Below are positions 55,744 through 64,000 of a stretch of DNA of 64,000 bases, in pieces. This stretch comes from Myxococcales bacterium. Lineage in GTDB: Bacteria; Myxococcota_A; Bradymonadia; UBA7976; UBA1532. Within the stretch, counting starts at the first letter, position 1, and every line of letters starts with the position of its first letter. Position numbers and translations under genes: made by a program. The notes beneath the pieces are model-generated. The model had not been told where the DNA came from. It ran no database searches and was given only the letters and a program-made list of their open reading frames with translations. Location: NCBI GenBank assembly GCA_020633465.1, contig JACKDN010000012.1, positions 1 to 64,000 of the forward strand, in the 5' to 3' direction.

Positions 55744-58599
55744 TCAGGGCGCCGACAGGTCGTAGGTGCAGGTCTTGCCACCGGGCGGCGTGAAGACGCC
55801 GTCGCCGTCGGCATCGACGTAGATCGCGTTGGTCGTCACCCGCGGGGTGCGCAGGCCGTCGTAGTCGTCGAAGGCGCGCGGCATGGGCTGGGCGCCGTGG
55901 GCGGTGACGACGACGTAGGCGTCGGCGTCGAGCGCGAGCGCCCGCTCGACGTCGAGCTTCACCACGTCGCCGGGCGCGGTCGCCGCGATCTTCATCGCCT
56001 CGTCGCAGTTCACGTAGACGATCGCGTGGGTGACGTCGATCTGAGGCAGGGCGTCCACCCGCAGGCGCAGCGTGCCCGCGCCGTCGACCAGCGTGACGTC
56101 CTCGCCGGGCCCGGCCCCGTCGACCGTGACGCGCGCGAAGGCGCCCGCGCTGACCTGGGCCGCCCCGCCCCGGATGGCGTCGGTCAGCATCGCGTCGGTG
56201 AACGCGCCCGGATCGTCGGTCGGCGCCGCGAAGAAGGTGCGCGGCGTGCCGACGCCGTGGCCGTGCACGTCGGTGACGCCCATCGCCGTCACCCGGTGGC
56301 CCAGGTTCAAGAAGCTGGTCCAGTCTTCGAACATGCCCGTCGAGTCGGGGGCCGCCGGATCCACGAAGGGCGAGCGGGTGCCGTTCATGTACTCGACCGC
56401 GTCGAAGTCCCACGACCACAGCTCGGCCTCGGGGGGGAAGCCCAAGAGGGTGGGATCGTCCACCGCCGGGCGGCCGGTCAGCCGGTCGTAGCCGATCAGG
56501 CACAGGTAGTTGCAGCCGTTGCGCGGGTGGTTCAGCTGCACGACGCCGGCGCCCCGCTCGCGGATGGCGGCGAACACCTGGCCCAGGTCGAGGCCGTACC
56601 AGACCACCGGACCGCCGCGGAAGTCCTGGTCGGCGGGCAGCGGCTCGAAGGGGTAGGCGTTGACGTGCTCGGGCAGGCTGGCGGTGACCTCCTGCCCGGT
56701 CGCCACGGCCAGCACGCCCTCGAGGCCCGCCTCGGGCAGGCCCACCTTCCAGTCGCGCACGATCTCGTGGTCGGTCGAGATGGCGACGTCCAGGCCGGCG
56801 GCGGCGGCCGTCTCGAGGCGCTCGGCGATCAGCACGGTGCTGTCGGCGCTGGGCCCGGCGTGCATGTGGCCGTCGGTCGACAGCCAGCCGGTGGTGTCGA
56901 GCACGCGCGTGAGCGTGACCTCGAGATCGCCCTCGCCGTTGGGCGGCACCTCGATGGGCTGCTCGACGACGCTCCACTCGTAGCCGCGCGACACGACCGC
57001 GGTGTAGGCGCCGGGCACGACCGGGCGGGTGCGCGGTGACGGCACCGCGTACAGTCGGTAGGCCTCGCGGCCGGCGTCGTCGAACAGCTGCACCCGGGCC
57101 GGGATGGCCGCGCCGGCGTCGTCGCGCACGGTGAAGCGCAGCGCGCCGGCGGGCGGCACGGTGAGATCGAGCACGTCCGCGGTGGCCAGGTCGATCGGCA
57201 CGGGCTCGGGCGCGGCGCGCCCCGCCACCCGCACCTCGGCCCGCAGGGGCGCGCCCACCGCGGGGATCATGCCCGCGAAGGTGCCGTCGTCGTCGGTGGT
57301 GACGGCGTCGAGCGGCTCCCAGGCGTTCGACTGGTTGCGCATCGCGACGATCACCTCGGCGCCGCCCACCGCCGCGCCCGTCTCGGCGTCGACCACCCGG
57401 CCGCCGAAGGGCCCCAGCATGTACGGCGAGCGCCGCAGGCCGCGCGGGTTGGCGGCCTGCAGGTGGCGCACGGCGCTGTTCACGTCGCGATCGCCCACGG
57501 CCAGGAAGAAGGTGAAGACGCGGCGGTCGCCGTCCTCACCGGCGGCGGCCAGCGTCGGCGGCCGCAGCAGGGCGTCGCCGTCGAGGAACGCGTCGACCCC
57601 GGCGATGTTGGTGGTGGCGACGTTGGCGTCGGCCATGGCGAGGGCCCAGGCGCCGTCGCCGCTGCGCGACGTGATCCACGGCAGCCCCAGGCGCAGCGAC
57701 AGCCCGCCGAAGGACAGGCCGGCGTCGTGGAAGTAGGTCGCGGGGGCGGTGTCGCCGAAGATGGCCATGGCGCCGGCCAGCACGCGCTGGGGCTCGCCCA
57801 GCAGGTTGCGCACGTGCAGCTCGACGCGCAGGACGTGGCTGTCCGGCGGCAACACCAGGTCGAGGTACAGCTCGAGGCCCATGGCCTCGCTCAGATCCTT
57901 CCGGCCGCCCGACAGCACCGCGCGCTTCAGCAGCTCGAGCTCGACCAGCCACTGGATGTCGTCGACGCCGTGCAGGCGGATGCGGGCCTCGCCCCCGCCG
58001 CGCCCGTCGTCGACGACCTCGGCGCGGGTGCCGTGGAACGCGCGCAGCACCGACTGGGGGAAGTCGGCCAGATCCGGGCGCCCGACGAGGAAGCCGACCT
58101 CGTCGAAGCGGTCGGGCGCGGTCTGCGCGCAGTCCTCGAGCGGCACGGCGTCGGCCAGCACCCCGGGATAGTAGTAGTAGGTCTTCTGCGGGCCGGGGCC
58201 GGTGATCACGAAGGCCGCGCGGTCGTTCATCAGCAGCAGATCGCCGGCGCTGCCGATCGCGTCGGGGCCGTCGAGGCGTTCGTCGGTCTCGAGGACGGCG
58301 GCGGTGGCGCGCCCCGCGCCGGGGCAGACGACGCCCAGCAGGCGCGGGCCGTCCGGCGGCGGGCCGAGATCGGGCGGGCCGGCGTCGGTGGGCGGCGCGG
58401 CGTCGGTCGCCGCGTCGTCCGGCTGCGGGCCGACGTCGACCGGAGGTGCTGCGTCCACCCGCGCGTCGCCCGGCCCCGCGTCCGACGCCGCGCCGTCTGT
58501 GAGGGCCCCGTCCTGCGCCGGCGCCGCCGAGCCGCCGTCGTCGTCGCACGCCCACAGCGCGACGCAGAGCGCCGCGATCCATCCGATGCGTCTCGCCAT
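55744..58599 (-). CDS. lipoprotein with CehA/McbA-type PHP metallohydrolase domain
   Basis: A 951-residue lipoprotein from ATG 58599 (GGGAG upstream). The signal peptide ends VALWAC, followed by three Asp and a 60-residue D/A/P linker. Residues 95-430 form a beta-rich region (LLMNDRAAFVITGPG, YLDLVLPPDSHVLRVELHV). A carboxypeptidase-regulatory-like strand domain follows (GGRVVDAETGAAVGGAEVIV) and a second (ALRFTVRDDAGAAIPARVQL). The PHP-type hydrolase starts near 615: STDGHMHAGPSADS, AISTDHE, VVQLNHPRNG, MGVTDVHGHG, the usual set of His/Asp ligands for two to three metals. It ends with YVDADGDGVFTP. Probably a surface phosphoesterase/amidohydrolase; substrate unknown. Confidence 0.82.
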   Translation of the reverse strand: MARRIGWIAALCVALWACDDDGGSAAPAQDGALTDGAASDAGPGDARVDAAPPVDVGPQPDDAATDAAPPTDAGPPDLGPPPDGPRLLGVVCPGAGRATAAVLETDERLDGPDAIGSAGDLLLMNDRAAFVITGPGPQKTYYYYPGVLADAVPLEDCAQTAPDRFDEVGFLVGRPDLADFPQSVLRAFHGTRAEVVDDGRGGGEARIRLHGVDDIQWLVELELLKRAVLSGGRKDLSEAMGLELYLDLVLPPDSHVLRVELHVRNLLGEPQRVLAGAMAIFGDTAPATYFHDAGLSFGGLSLRLGLPWITSRSGDGAWALAMADANVATTNIAGVDAFLDGDALLRPPTLAAAGEDGDRRVFTFFLAVGDRDVNSAVRHLQAANPRGLRRSPYMLGPFGGRVVDAETGAAVGGAEVIVAMRNQSNAWEPLDAVTTDDDGTFAGMIPAVGAPLRAEVRVAGRAAPEPVPIDLATADVLDLTVPPAGALRFTVRDDAGAAIPARVQLFDDAGREAYRLYAVPSPRTRPVVPGAYTAVVSRGYEWSVVEQPIEVPPNGEGDLEVTLTRVLDTTGWLSTDGHMHAGPSADSTVLIAERLETAAAAGLDVAISTDHEIVRDWKVGLPEAGLEGVLAVATGQEVTASLPEHVNAYPFEPLPADQDFRGGPVVWYGLDLGQVFAAIRERGAGVVQLNHPRNGCNYLCLIGYDRLTGRPAVDDPTLLGFPPEAELWSWDFDAVEYMNGTRSPFVDPAAPDSTGMFEDWTSFLNLGHRVTAMGVTDVHGHGVGTPRTFFAAPTDDPGAFTDAMLTDAIRGGAAQVSAGAFARVTVDGAGPGEDVTLVDGAGTLRLRVDALPQIDVTHAIVYVNCDEAMKIAATAPGDVVKLDVERALALDADAYVVVTAHGAQPMPRAFDDYDGLRTPRVTTNAIYVDADGDGVFTPPGGKTCTYDLSAP

Positions 58600-58664
58600 G
58601 CCGTCTCCCCACGCGTCGGGGCAGCATAGCGGGCGCGGGCGCCGGCGTGACAGTCGGGTGGCGG

Positions 58665-59828
58665 TCAGCCGCCGAGACGGCGGCGGACCTTCGGCTCGCG
58701 CGCCTCGCTCACCAGGGCGTCGACGCGCGCGCGCACGTCCGCGCCGCGATCGAGCGCGGCGCCCAGGGCGGTCGCCCGCGCGTAGGCCTCGTCGATGGCG
58801 TCGTCGGTCGCCTTGTACAGCCGCCCGCTGGCCAGCCAGCGCAGCGCCAGCAGCGCGCACTCGAGCGCGAAGTCGGGCCGATCCTCGGCGTGATCGCGCG
58901 CCGCCCGCAGCAGCACCTTCGGATCGGCGGGGCTCTGCCCGGCCAGCTCGAGCGCGCGGTCGAAGCGCTCCAGCCGATGCGCCGTGGCGAACCACTTGCC
59001 CTCGTCGCCCGGCGTCGTCGCGATCAGGTCCTCGAGCAGCGCCGCGCCGTCGCGGTCGGGGTACTTCTCGTGCAGCGCGCGCCAGGTGTCGAGGTGGGTG
59101 TGGCCGTGCGTCGCGGCCAGCGCGAAGCGCGCGTAGGCCTCGTCGGGGCGGCCGGCGTCGAGCAGCGTGGCCTCGCAGAAGGCGGCGCGCTCGCGCGCCT
59201 CGAAGTCGTCGGCGGGGGTGCTGGCCTCGGCGTAGGCCACCGCGGCCTCGGCGCCGTCGCGGGCCCGCACCGCGCGCGCGCCGAAGCGCCGCACGGCCCA
59301 GGCGTCCGGCGCGCCCACCGACAGCATGGCCAGCAGCGCGTCGCGCCGCCCGCTGGCCTCCATCGCCGACAGGCAGGGCACGGCCGCCGGGCAGCGATCG
59401 GTGGGATCTTCGGCCCAGGCCCACTGCACCTTCCGCTTCAGCCGATCGGCCCAGCGCGCGGCCGCCTCGCGATCGCCGCACAGCGCGCCCCAGGACGCGG
59501 CCACCGGCGCCAGCACGCCGCCCCAGTCGCGCTCGAGGGCGGCCCACAGCCGCTCGAGCTCGGCCTCGCTGGCGGGCGCGAGCAGCTCGACCAGCGCGCG
59601 CAGCCCGCGCTCCATGGCCTCGTCCAGGTGGCCGGGCGCGCGGTTCACCTGCTGGATGGCCGGCCAAAGGCGCTCGATCAAGCGCAGGGCCCCCTCGCGC
59701 TGCACGTCGCCGGGCGCGCGCAGCACCTCGTCGACGGCCGCGTGCACCGCGTGCGTCGCCTTCTTCTCGCCGCGCCACGAGAAGCGCTGTTCGATGAAGT
59801 CGGGCTCGAAACGCCAGCGGCGGCTCAT
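58665..59828 (-). CDS. helical-repeat protein of unknown function
   Basis: A 387-residue cytosolic protein with GAGGAGGAA before ATG 59828. It starts SRRWRFEPDFIEQRFSWRGE. The rest is almost all alpha-helical, in pairs that resemble TPR/HEAT units (AWAVRRFGARAVRARDGAEA, ERAAFCEATLLDAGRPDEAY, HTHLDTWRALHEKYPDRDGA, LALECALLALRWLASG-like). I do not recognise a family; an adaptor role is a guess. It is 66 bp upstream of the PHP lipoprotein start on the same strand, and 100 bp from the divergent DM13 lipoprotein. Confidence 0.65.
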   Translation of the reverse strand: MSRRWRFEPDFIEQRFSWRGEKKATHAVHAAVDEVLRAPGDVQREGALRLIERLWPAIQQVNRAPGHLDEAMERGLRALVELLAPASEAELERLWAALERDWGGVLAPVAASWGALCGDREAAARWADRLKRKVQWAWAEDPTDRCPAAVPCLSAMEASGRRDALLAMLSVGAPDAWAVRRFGARAVRARDGAEAAVAYAEASTPADDFEARERAAFCEATLLDAGRPDEAYARFALAATHGHTHLDTWRALHEKYPDRDGAALLEDLIATTPGDEGKWFATAHRLERFDRALELAGQSPADPKVLLRAARDHAEDRPDFALECALLALRWLASGRLYKATDDAIDEAYARATALGAALDRGADVRARVDALVSEAREPKVRRRLGG

Positions 59829-59927
59829 CGCGGTTCCTCCTCGTGCGACGGTGCGCGACGATACCGCATCGCCTTCGTAACGACAGGCCGTCGCGATCGT
59901 AGGGGGGCGGGACGGCTGGGAGGATCC

Positions 59928-60494
59928 ATGGGAAGGTTGCTTTGGGCCTGCCTCGCGGCGCTCGCGTTCGGTGCGTGCGACGCGGGCTTCGAAGATCTCC
60001 GCCCCGAGGCGGTCAAGGCGGCGCAGCGCGGCGGCGGGCCGGTGGACGCGGCCGCGCCCGGGCCCGACGCCGCGGTCGGCGGCGGCGCCGACGGGGGGGC
60101 GTCGCCCGACGACGCGGGCGCCGGCCGCCAGGACGCCGCGCCCCCGGCCGAGGAGATGATCCTCGCCGAGGGCCCGTGGATGCCCAGCGACTACCCGGCG
60201 ACCGGCGCCTCTCAGCTGGTTCGGTTGGCCGACGGGGGCTTCGCCCTGCGCTTCAGCGACGACTTCTCGACCAGCGGGGTGCCCGGCCCGGTGGTGGTGC
60301 TGTCCACGCGCGAGGCCTTGGGCAGCCGCCTCGATCCCGGCGCGGGCGACCTCCGGCTGGGCGCCATGAGCACCGTGCGCGGCGCCCAGATGTACCGCCT
60401 GCCCGGGCCGCCGGGCGACCGCCGGCGCGCCTTCGTCTTCTGCGAGCCCTTCGGCGTCGAGGTGGCGCACGCCGTCCTGGAGGACGTCCAGTGA
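59928..60494 (+). CDS. DM13-domain lipoprotein
   Basis: A 188-residue lipoprotein. ATG 59928 is preceded by GGGAGGATCC. The signal peptide ends AFGAC with Asp at +2, and a long D/A/G linker follows. Residues 90-185 match the DM13 pattern: TGASQLVRLADGGFALRFSD, DFSTSGVPGPVVVLSTREAL, LGAMSTVRGAQMYRLPG, and AFVFCEPFGVEVAHAVLED with the conserved Cys and F-G-x-A-x-L. DM13 domains have been proposed to carry redox or metal-linked functions around that Cys. The stop overlaps the start of the following beta-barrel gene (GTGA), so the two act together. Confidence 0.78.
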   Translation: MGRLLWACLAALAFGACDAGFEDLRPEAVKAAQRGGGPVDAAAPGPDAAVGGGADGGASPDDAGAGRQDAAPPAEEMILAEGPWMPSDYPATGASQLVRLADGGFALRFSDDFSTSGVPGPVVVLSTREALGSRLDPGAGDLRLGAMSTVRGAQMYRLPGPPGDRRRAFVFCEPFGVEVAHAVLEDVQ

Positions 60495-61363
60495 GGGCGC
60501 TGCTGATCGCGACGCTGATGGCGCTGCCCGGCGTGGCCGCCGCCCAGGCTTGGACGCGCGACGCCGGCCACGGCTACGTGAACACCTCGCTGACGCACAT
60601 CTCGGGCGATCGCCTGTACGACAAGGACGGCGAGACGCGCGACCTGCCGACGACCTACACGCAGACCAGCGTGGGTGTGTACGGCGAGGTCGGTGTGGTG
60701 GAGCGCTGGCTGACGCTCAGCCTGGACGGCGAGCTGTACCGGCACAACGAGCTGGAGGATCAGGGCGCCACGCAGGGCCTCGGCGATCTGCGCGTGGGCG
60801 CGTGGAGCGGCGTCGTCGTCGCGCCCGTCCGGGTGACCTTCGGCGCGACGGTCAAGCTGCCCACCGGCGATCCGTCCCCCGATCCCGAGGGCGTGGACGC
60901 GGTCGATCGCCCGGGCGCGCGCCTGATCGCGCGCAGCCTGCCCACCGGCGAGGGCGCCGTCGTCGTCGAGCCGGCCGTGCGCTTGGGCACCACCTTCGGC
61001 GGCGGCGCCTGGCCGCTGCGCCACTTCTTCGAGGCCGGCGCGGGCTACCAGGCGCGCGTCGACGGCGCGGACGCGGTGACCTGGCGCGCGAAGATCGGCG
61101 TGCAGTGGCCCATCTTCGTGCTCGACCGCGTGTGGTTCGTCTTCGCGGTCGACGCCCAGCACAGCCTCGCCGACGACGACGACCTGCTGAACGCCACCGC
61201 CACGGGCCTGGGCGAGGGCGTCACCTACGTCTCGCCCGTCTATCAGCTGCACGTGCGGGTGTGGGAGGGCCTGGGCGTCTTCGGCAGCTACGCCGGCGCC
61301 TTCCAGGCGAAGCGCATCATCGCCGCGCCCTCGAAGCAGGTGGGGCTGTCCTACGACTTCTGA
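60491..61363 (+). CDS. outer-membrane beta-barrel protein, partner of the DM13 lipoprotein
   Basis: A 290-residue protein starting at GTG 60491, coupled to the DM13 gene. A signal peptide (LLIATLMALPGVAAAQA) is followed by strands with aromatic girdles: GYVNTSLTHISGDRLYD, TSVGVYGEVGVVERWLTLSL, LRVGAWSGVVVAPVRVTFGA, HFFEAGAGYQARVDG, YQLHVRVWEGLGVFGSYAG. The protein closes with VGLSYDF, ending in Phe as barrel proteins do. VKLPTGDPSPDPEG is the loop seen in MetA/phenol-degradation-type transporter proteins. It may form a pore or an assay-like partner for the DM13 domain; the export or import substrate is not known. Confidence 0.78.
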   Translation: MRALLIATLMALPGVAAAQAWTRDAGHGYVNTSLTHISGDRLYDKDGETRDLPTTYTQTSVGVYGEVGVVERWLTLSLDGELYRHNELEDQGATQGLGDLRVGAWSGVVVAPVRVTFGATVKLPTGDPSPDPEGVDAVDRPGARLIARSLPTGEGAVVVEPAVRLGTTFGGGAWPLRHFFEAGAGYQARVDGADAVTWRAKIGVQWPIFVLDRVWFVFAVDAQHSLADDDDLLNATATGLGEGVTYVSPVYQLHVRVWEGLGVFGSYAGAFQAKRIIAAPSKQVGLSYDF

Positions 61364-61378
61364 TCGGCGGGCGCTCGG

Positions 61379-62501
61379 TCAGCGGCCGATCGCCTCGTCG
61401 ACCACCGCCTGCAGCAGGCTGTTCGGGTGATCGCGCCCGAAGCGCGCCGCGGCGTCGCGCGCCTCGTCGGCGCGGCCCGCCAAGACCAGCGCCTGGATCC
61501 GCACGACGGCGCGCTCTTCCCGCAGGCGACCGCGCGGGAAGCGACGCGCGTGGGCCGCGACCACGTCGAGCGCGGCGTCGGCGTCGCCCTGCGCCACCGC
61601 GGCGCGGGCGCGGGCCAGCAGGCGGCGCTCGGCGGCCAGATCGTCGTCGCGGGCCGGCGGCGCGGGCGCGGGCTCGGCCACCGGGGGCGGCGCGTCGGCC
61701 GCTGACCGCGCTGGGACGTGAGGCGTCGCGGGCATCGGGTCGCGCGCGGGCTCGGGGGCCGGCAGCGAGGGCGGGCGGGCTGTCGCGGCGAGCGGCGCGG
61801 GCTGGGGCGGGGCGAGATCGCTCGGCGGGCGGGGGTCGGTCGCGGCCGGGGGTCGCGCGACAGCCGGCCGCACCTGATCGACGCGCGGCGCGGGCGCCGG
61901 GCGGAGCTGGTCGGCGGGCGGCTCGGCGGCTGGACGAACCGGATCGGCGGCCGGCTCGGCCGCCGGGCGCCACGCTTCGATGGGCTCGGCCTCGGCCAGC
62001 GCCCGCAGCGGGCGGCGGCGCGCGCGCGTGGCGGGTGCCGGCCCATCCGGGCGCGGGGGCGCGGCGCTCGGCAGGCGCCGCGGCGGCCCTCGGGTGCGGT
62101 GGGCGCCTCGACCGGGATCACCGGCGCGTCGTCGGTCGCCACGTAGACCGCGCCGCCGCCGACCGCGCCCAACCCCAAGAGCGTCCAGAGCGCCGGCGCC
62201 CAGGCCAGCTTCGCGGCGCTGGCCGCGGCGCTCCCGCCCTGGCGGCGAGGCCCGCGCCCGCGCTGGCGCCGACCCTGCCGGTGGTCGCCGCCACCCTGGC
62301 CCCGCCCGCGGCCCCTGGCGCCGCCACCTCGGCGGCCGCGCGCGCGCCCTCGACGGCGGCCTGCGTGGCCACCGCGGCGCCGACCGTCGCGCCCACGCGC
62401 GCCAGCACCCGCGTCCGGGCGGCGGCGGGCGCGGGCGGCGCGGCCCGCTCGGCGGCCAGCAGGGCCTCCATCTCGGGGTCGTCCCAGGTGGGCTCGCTCA
62501 T
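61379..62501 (-). CDS. anti-sigma-like membrane protein, two frame breaks
   Basis: 374 codons when one G is restored near 62236-62240 and one in 62087-62090. ATG 62501 overlaps the sigma-factor stop (ATGA). Residues 1-75 are cytosolic (SEPTWDDPEMEALLAAERA). A membrane helix follows (WTLLGLGAVGGGAVYVAT), then a 150-residue Pro/Ala linker with repeated PA(A/E)PP, and a C-terminal TPR-like part (LLARARAAVAQGDADAALDV, RIQALVLAGRADEARDAAAR). The arrangement with an ECF sigma directly upstream suggests it holds the sigma at the membrane and senses the periplasm through the TPR. No zinc motif is seen. Confidence 0.65.
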
Positions 62502-63055
62502 CGGACCCCCTCCACGAAGCGGCGGCGCCGGACGGCCGCCGCGAACGTCTGCCGCGCGACGCGCAGCCTCGAATAGACGGTGTTGAGCGGCAGGCCGAGC
62601 GCCTCGGCGATGGCCGGGCACGGCTCGCCGTCCAGCGCGCTCATCACGAAGATCACCCGCTTCTCGAGGTCGAGCGCCTCGAGCGCGGCCTGCACCTCGG
62701 CCCGCGCCTCGCGCGCCTCGACCACCCGGTCCGGCGCCGGCCCCGGATCGGCCACGGCGGCCAGGTCCGGCGCGCCCAGCCGCTCGCGGTGGTGGCGCGC
62801 CCGCCGGCGCTCGTCCGCGGCCACCCGGTAGGCGATGCCGGTCAGCCAGGGGCGCACCGGTCGCGACGCGTCGAAGTCGGTCCGCAGCTTGCGGTGCACG
62901 ACCACGAACACCTCGTGGGCCGCGTCCTCGAGGTCGCGCGCCGCGACGCCCAGCCGCCGCAGCGTGTGCCACACGTGATCGAAGTGCGCGTCGTACACCG
63001 CGCGAAAGGGCGGCGGCGCCGTGACGTCGGGCAGCGAGGGGGCGGGCGCGGTCAT
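62498..63055 (-). CDS. ECF-family RNA polymerase sigma factor
   Basis: A 185-residue sigma factor from ATG 63055 (in-frame ATG 63064 is an alternative). Region 2: FRAVYDAHFDHVWHTLRRLG, DLEDAAHEVFVVVHRKL and RPWLTGIAYRVAADERRR. Region 4: ALEALDLEKRVIFVMSALDG and PCPAIAEALGLPLNTVYSRL. The DAAHEVF and NTVYSRL strings are the -10 and -35 recognition helices of standard ECF factors. It overlaps the putative anti-sigma by four bases. A target could be the envelope gene that starts at 63985 or others outside the window. Confidence 0.93.
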   Translation of the reverse strand: MTAPAPSLPDVTAPPPFRAVYDAHFDHVWHTLRRLGVAARDLEDAAHEVFVVVHRKLRTDFDASRPVRPWLTGIAYRVAADERRRARHHRERLGAPDLAAVADPGPAPDRVVEAREARAEVQAALEALDLEKRVIFVMSALDGEPCPAIAEALGLPLNTVYSRLRVARQTFAAAVRRRRFVEGVR

Positions 63056-63098
63056 CGCCCCCATTTTGGGGATGGGGCGCCGCGTCCGTCGGATTTTC

Positions 63099-63985
63099 TC
63101 AGCGCGGGGCCCCGATGCCCAGCACGAGCCCCGCAGCGGCGCCCACCGTGTCGGCCGTCCACGCGACGGTGTCGTCCACCCGCAGCCGGGTGGCGTTGAG
63201 ATCGGCGGTGAGCTCGGCGAACAGGGCCAGGTGCACGCGCCCGAGGCGCCAGCCGTAGCCGCCGCGCGCGCCGGCCGCCACCACCGGCAGGGTGAGATCC
63301 TCCGTCGCGTCGAAGCCGGCGGCGCCCGCGTGGCGCGCGCCCCCGCGCAGCAGGGCGCAGGCCGCCCAGCCGCCCGGACGCCAACAGCCGCGCAGGCCGA
63401 CGGTGGTGCGGCCCACCTCGATGGTGCCCCCGCGATGGTCGGTGGCGGTGGCCAGGTCGTACCGCGCGTCGAGCCCGACGCCCCAGGCGCCCCAGCCCAG
63501 CAGCGCGTCGAGCCCGAAGCCGCCGGTGAGGCTGGGCCCCGCGCCCACGACGCCGGCGCCGGTCGCGCCCACCGCCCAGTCCAGCGGCGCCGCCGGGCGG
63601 GCTCGGCGGCGGGCGGCGGCGGCGGCTCGGGCGGCGGCGCGACGAGCGGATCGACCAGGAAGGCCACCTGCAGGGCCACCGCGTTCATCAGCTCGGCGCA
63701 GTCCCCCTGCGGCGCGCGCAGGCGCCGCGAGCCCCGCGCGCGCCCGTTCTGCACCAGGCGCACGAACGCCTCGAGGCCCGCGCCGGGGGCCTCGGCCACG
63801 CGCACGACGACGCGGCGCTCCGCGTCGGCGGTCACCCCCGGGCGGCCGAGGTGCCGGGCCACCGCGGCCGTCACCGCCTCGACGCCGGGGCAGGACGGCG
63901 GCGCCTCGACGATCTCGAGGCGCACGGGCCGCGCCGCCGCGAGGGCGGGCAGCAGCAGGCAGACGAGCAGGGCGGCGCGGCGCAT
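63099..63985 (-). CDS. exported beta-rich envelope protein, one frame break
   Basis: 295 codons when one C is restored in the run at 63595-63597. A signal peptide (RRAALLVCLLLPALAAARP) is followed by a domain with one Cys pair (APPSCPGVEAVTAAVARHL, RRVVVRVAEAPG, QGDCAELMNAVALQVAFLVD). A Pro-rich hinge comes next, then beta-strands (LDWAVGATGAGVVGAGPSL, GFGLDALLGWGAWGVGLD, YDLATATDHRGGTIEVG, HLALFAELTADLNATRLRVD). It is likely a porin-like or surface barrel with a periplasmic domain. It is the first gene of the sigma/anti-sigma set in transcription order. The window ends 15 bases upstream of its start. Confidence 0.65.
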
Positions 63986-64000
63986 GCGCCGGATTCAACA

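Overview
The window is a very GC-rich chromosomal segment from what looks like a member of the Myxococcota (delta-proteobacterial, predatory/social lineage). This is an inference from gene content. There are many secreted lipoproteins whose lipobox Cys is followed by Asp-rich, DAG/DGG-type linkers. There are Ser/Thr kinases with a PP2C phosphatase, ECF sigma factors (one fused to a zinc anti-sigma domain), and a pseudokinase fused to a formylglycine-generating-enzyme (FGE) domain. A Cys-rich protein ends in a MYXO-CTERM-like tail. No rRNA, tRNA, CRISPR array or phage module was seen.

Layout. 0-8.8 kb: a Cys-type sulfatase, an unknown protein, a small Cys-rich lipoprotein, a membrane sulfatase-like enzyme and a 1,086-residue lipoprotein. 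8.9-17.9 kb: a tightly overlapping seven-gene operon for TonB-dependent metal-chelate uptake. It encodes a binding lipoprotein, two FecCD permeases, a second lipoprotein, an ATPase, a receptor carrying its own TonB-like domain, and an internally duplicated protein with an HxD...H...R motif. 18.0-25.5 kb: one giant gene (about 2,500 residues) joining a sacsin-like GHKL ATPase to a C-terminal transglutaminase-like Cys-His-Asp domain. 25.8-29.4 kb: a Uma2-family protein, then gmd-fcl-GT2 (GDP-fucose and glycan synthesis). 29.45-30.7 kb: a 5'-truncated IS3-family element flanked by the cut 5' ends of two exported-protein genes.

30.8-46.9 kb holds mixed housekeeping and signalling genes: TPMT, a DEDDh exonuclease, a YCII/ECF42-like sigma pair, a GNAT enzyme, a Ser/Thr kinase, lipoproteins, an esterase, fused proline dehydrogenase/P5C dehydrogenase, and a sigma/anti-sigma fusion. 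47-64 kb: the MYXO-CTERM-like toroid/TSP3 protein, the pseudokinase-FGE fusion, outer-membrane-type proteins, a Crp-like regulator next to PP2C, a PHP-type metallohydrolase lipoprotein, a DM13 lipoprotein with a beta-barrel partner, and an ECF sigma/anti-sigma/envelope protein cluster.

Data quality: six genes are broken by eleven single-base frame changes. Almost all are -1 in or beside short G/C runs, and restoring one base gives full-length proteins each time. I treat these as probable sequencing or assembly errors, not decay. Candidates for new biology are the GHKL-transglutaminase giant, the duplicated HxD...H protein of the uptake operon, the sigma-ZAS fusion, the pseudokinase-FGE fusion, and a GAACGCTC octamer concentrated between 4.8 and 24.6 kb.
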